DNA from: Gammaproteobacteria bacterium
GTDB taxonomy: Bacteria; Pseudomonadota; Gammaproteobacteria; S012-40
Length of the DNA stretch: 64,000 bases
Assembly (NCBI GenBank): GCA_015487785.1
Contig: WFPC01000009.1
Coordinates: 1-64,000 of the forward strand
Direction: 5' to 3'
In this document: piece by piece, positions 63,180 through 64,000 of the stretch
Layout of the letters: each line of letters begins with the position of its first letter
Numbering within the stretch: position 1 is the first letter of the stretch
Notes under the pieces: generated by a model
What the model was told of the DNA's origin: nothing
The model's input: the letters and a program-made list of their open reading frames with translations, nothing else
The model's database searches: none
Translations under genes and position numbers: made by a program

Positions 63180-64000
63180 CTAGTCTCCTCTTACGCTAAG
63201 TGCCAACAAGGGATCGATACGACAAAGATCCAGATAGGCCTGGTTTGTCTTTTCCCGCCAAGTGCTGTCGCTGCCGTGATTGTCACCCAGTTTCTTGCAG
63301 GCCCGGTAACGCAACTGCCGCGCATGGGCAAGCAGTCCTGGTTCCCACTGAGCGAGTTCACACTGCGCGTGCCGGGCAAGATGCTCTTCGAGCAGGCTCA
63401 AGGCCACCTCGGCCTCGCCTGTTTGGATCAAGAACTCGGCCAGGCTGCAATGCCATTGAAAACGCGTCCGTTGATCACCGGCTTTTTGCATCCCCCTATG
63501 GAACAGCTCCATGGCCCCTTCTCGCTCGCCCCTGGCGGCCAATTTTTTGGCCTGTTCCAAAGTCTCCTGCCAGGGAGCCGGCTCGTCGTCCCCTCCCGGC
63601 GACACCGGCGCCAACTTGTCACCATCTTGCTGAACCAGCACTTCGCTGTCCAACCATAGCCGCGTCTGTTCGTCGGCGAAAGGGCTGCCATCGGAAAATT
63701 TGAGTTGAGGGATAGTGGGCAAGCGGGACAGAAAGTGGCGGGTTTCCGCAATCACTGTTTCACGGGCTTGAACATAGTCCTTGCCCAGGGCTTGAAGGGC
63801 CTCGGCTGCCATGCGATGACCATCGAGCCAGAACGGCATGCGGGCCAGGCTTTGTTCCAACTCGGTCAACAACACTGCATATTGCCCTTGCTGCAACTGG
63901 GCCTGGGCTTTCTTGCGCCGCTCCGCCGGCGGTGGATTGACTTGGGTCAAGCCGTCACTGGAGGGAGGCGGCTGTTCCACCAGCATCCAGGCAGCCATGC
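63180..64000 (-). CDS. tssA: TssA-type T6SS protein, C-terminal part (runs off right edge)
   Basis: The frame is open to the right edge; about 273 C-terminal residues are visible. They contain the C-terminal region of VasJ/TssA-type proteins (RRKKAQAQLQQGQYAVLLTELEQSLARMPFWLDGHRMAAEALQALG; ALSLLEEHLARHAQCELAQWEPGLLAHARQLRYRACKKLGD). TssA starts and steers sheath and tube assembly. The internal ATG at 63998 is probably not the true start because the ImpA_N domain is missing. It directly precedes tssB. Confidence 0.88.
   Translation of the reverse strand, partial: MAAWMLVEQPPPSSDGLTQVNPPPAERRKKAQAQLQQGQYAVLLTELEQSLARMPFWLDGHRMAAEALQALGKDYVQARETVIAETRHFLSRLPTIPQLKFSDGSPFADEQTRLWLDSEVLVQQDGDKLAPVSPGGDDEPAPWQETLEQAKKLAARGEREGAMELFHRGMQKAGDQRTRFQWHCSLAEFLIQTGEAEVALSLLEEHLARHAQCELAQWEPGLLAHARQLRYRACKKLGDNHGSDSTWREKTNQAYLDLCRIDPLLALSVRGD

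Overview
The window comes from a gammaproteobacterial chromosome. The evidence is the classical thrS-infC-rpmI-rplT-pheS-pheT-ihfA-merR-like gene string followed by a proline tRNA gene, the metR/metE divergon, the FadE/FadI/FadJ beta-oxidation set and a canonical type VI secretion system (T6SS). A PEP-CTERM protein, a CheV chemotaxis protein and a cobalamin riboswitch point to a free-living environmental species rather than an enteric one. I cannot name the genus from sequence alone. Most of the window is GC-rich with strong third-position bias, which gives many long meaningless antisense frames. The T6SS part at about 46-58 kb looks visibly less GC-rich.

Layout. 1-4.0 kb (minus strand): a T6SS accessory pair, a DUF2169/coiled-coil/pentapeptide-repeat protein followed by the N-terminal part of VgrG. 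4.2-11.7 kb (plus): translation genes thrS to pheT, then ihfA, a MerR-like regulator and tRNA-Pro(GGG). 11.8-20.4 kb (plus): an outer-membrane protein, cheV with a sigma-28-like promoter, pdxJ-acpS-PHP phosphatase-yciO, then a site-2 protease gene with trpS, scpA, scpB and rluB packed as one operon. 20.5-29.3 kb: a PEP-CTERM protein behind a sigma-54-type promoter, a P-type cation ATPase with a cation/proton antiporter, a small membrane protein, a TolC-family channel and a class V aminotransferase. 29.5-35.4 kb: fadE-fadI-fadJ. 35.4-43.0 kb: nrdA-nrdB behind a cobalamin riboswitch and probable NrdR boxes, next to metR and metE. 43.0-46.2 kb: a REP-like element, a DMT transporter with a riboswitch-like leader, a NifU-domain protein, a GST-like protein and an FKBP isomerase. 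46.3-64.0 kb (minus): T6SS core genes in the order tssA(partial)-B-C-H-hcp-J-K-L-M-[tssB/tssC fusion]-hcp-E-F-G.

How the genes work together. The T6SS cluster encodes membrane complex (TssJLM), baseplate (TssEFGK), sheath (TssBC), tube (Hcp), sheath-recycling ATPase (TssH) and TssA. The spike VgrG and its putative loading adaptor are at the other end of the window. The nrdAB/metE neighbourhood holds B12-independent enzymes for two jobs that also have B12-dependent versions (ribonucleotide reduction, methionine synthesis); nrdAB carries a B12-sensing leader.

Most notable observations: a second sheath gene that joins a TssB-like and a TssC-like half in one polypeptide and lies beside a second hcp; a transporter leader with mutually exclusive terminator and antiterminator helices and no riboswitch class I recognise; a thrS leader hairpin with a 7-nt loop that shows the tRNA-Thr anticodon GGU; NrdR-type boxes combined with a cobalamin riboswitch at nrdAB; a near-consensus sigma-54 promoter at the PEP-CTERM gene; and a REP-like element that supplies the stop codon and last residues of a transporter gene.
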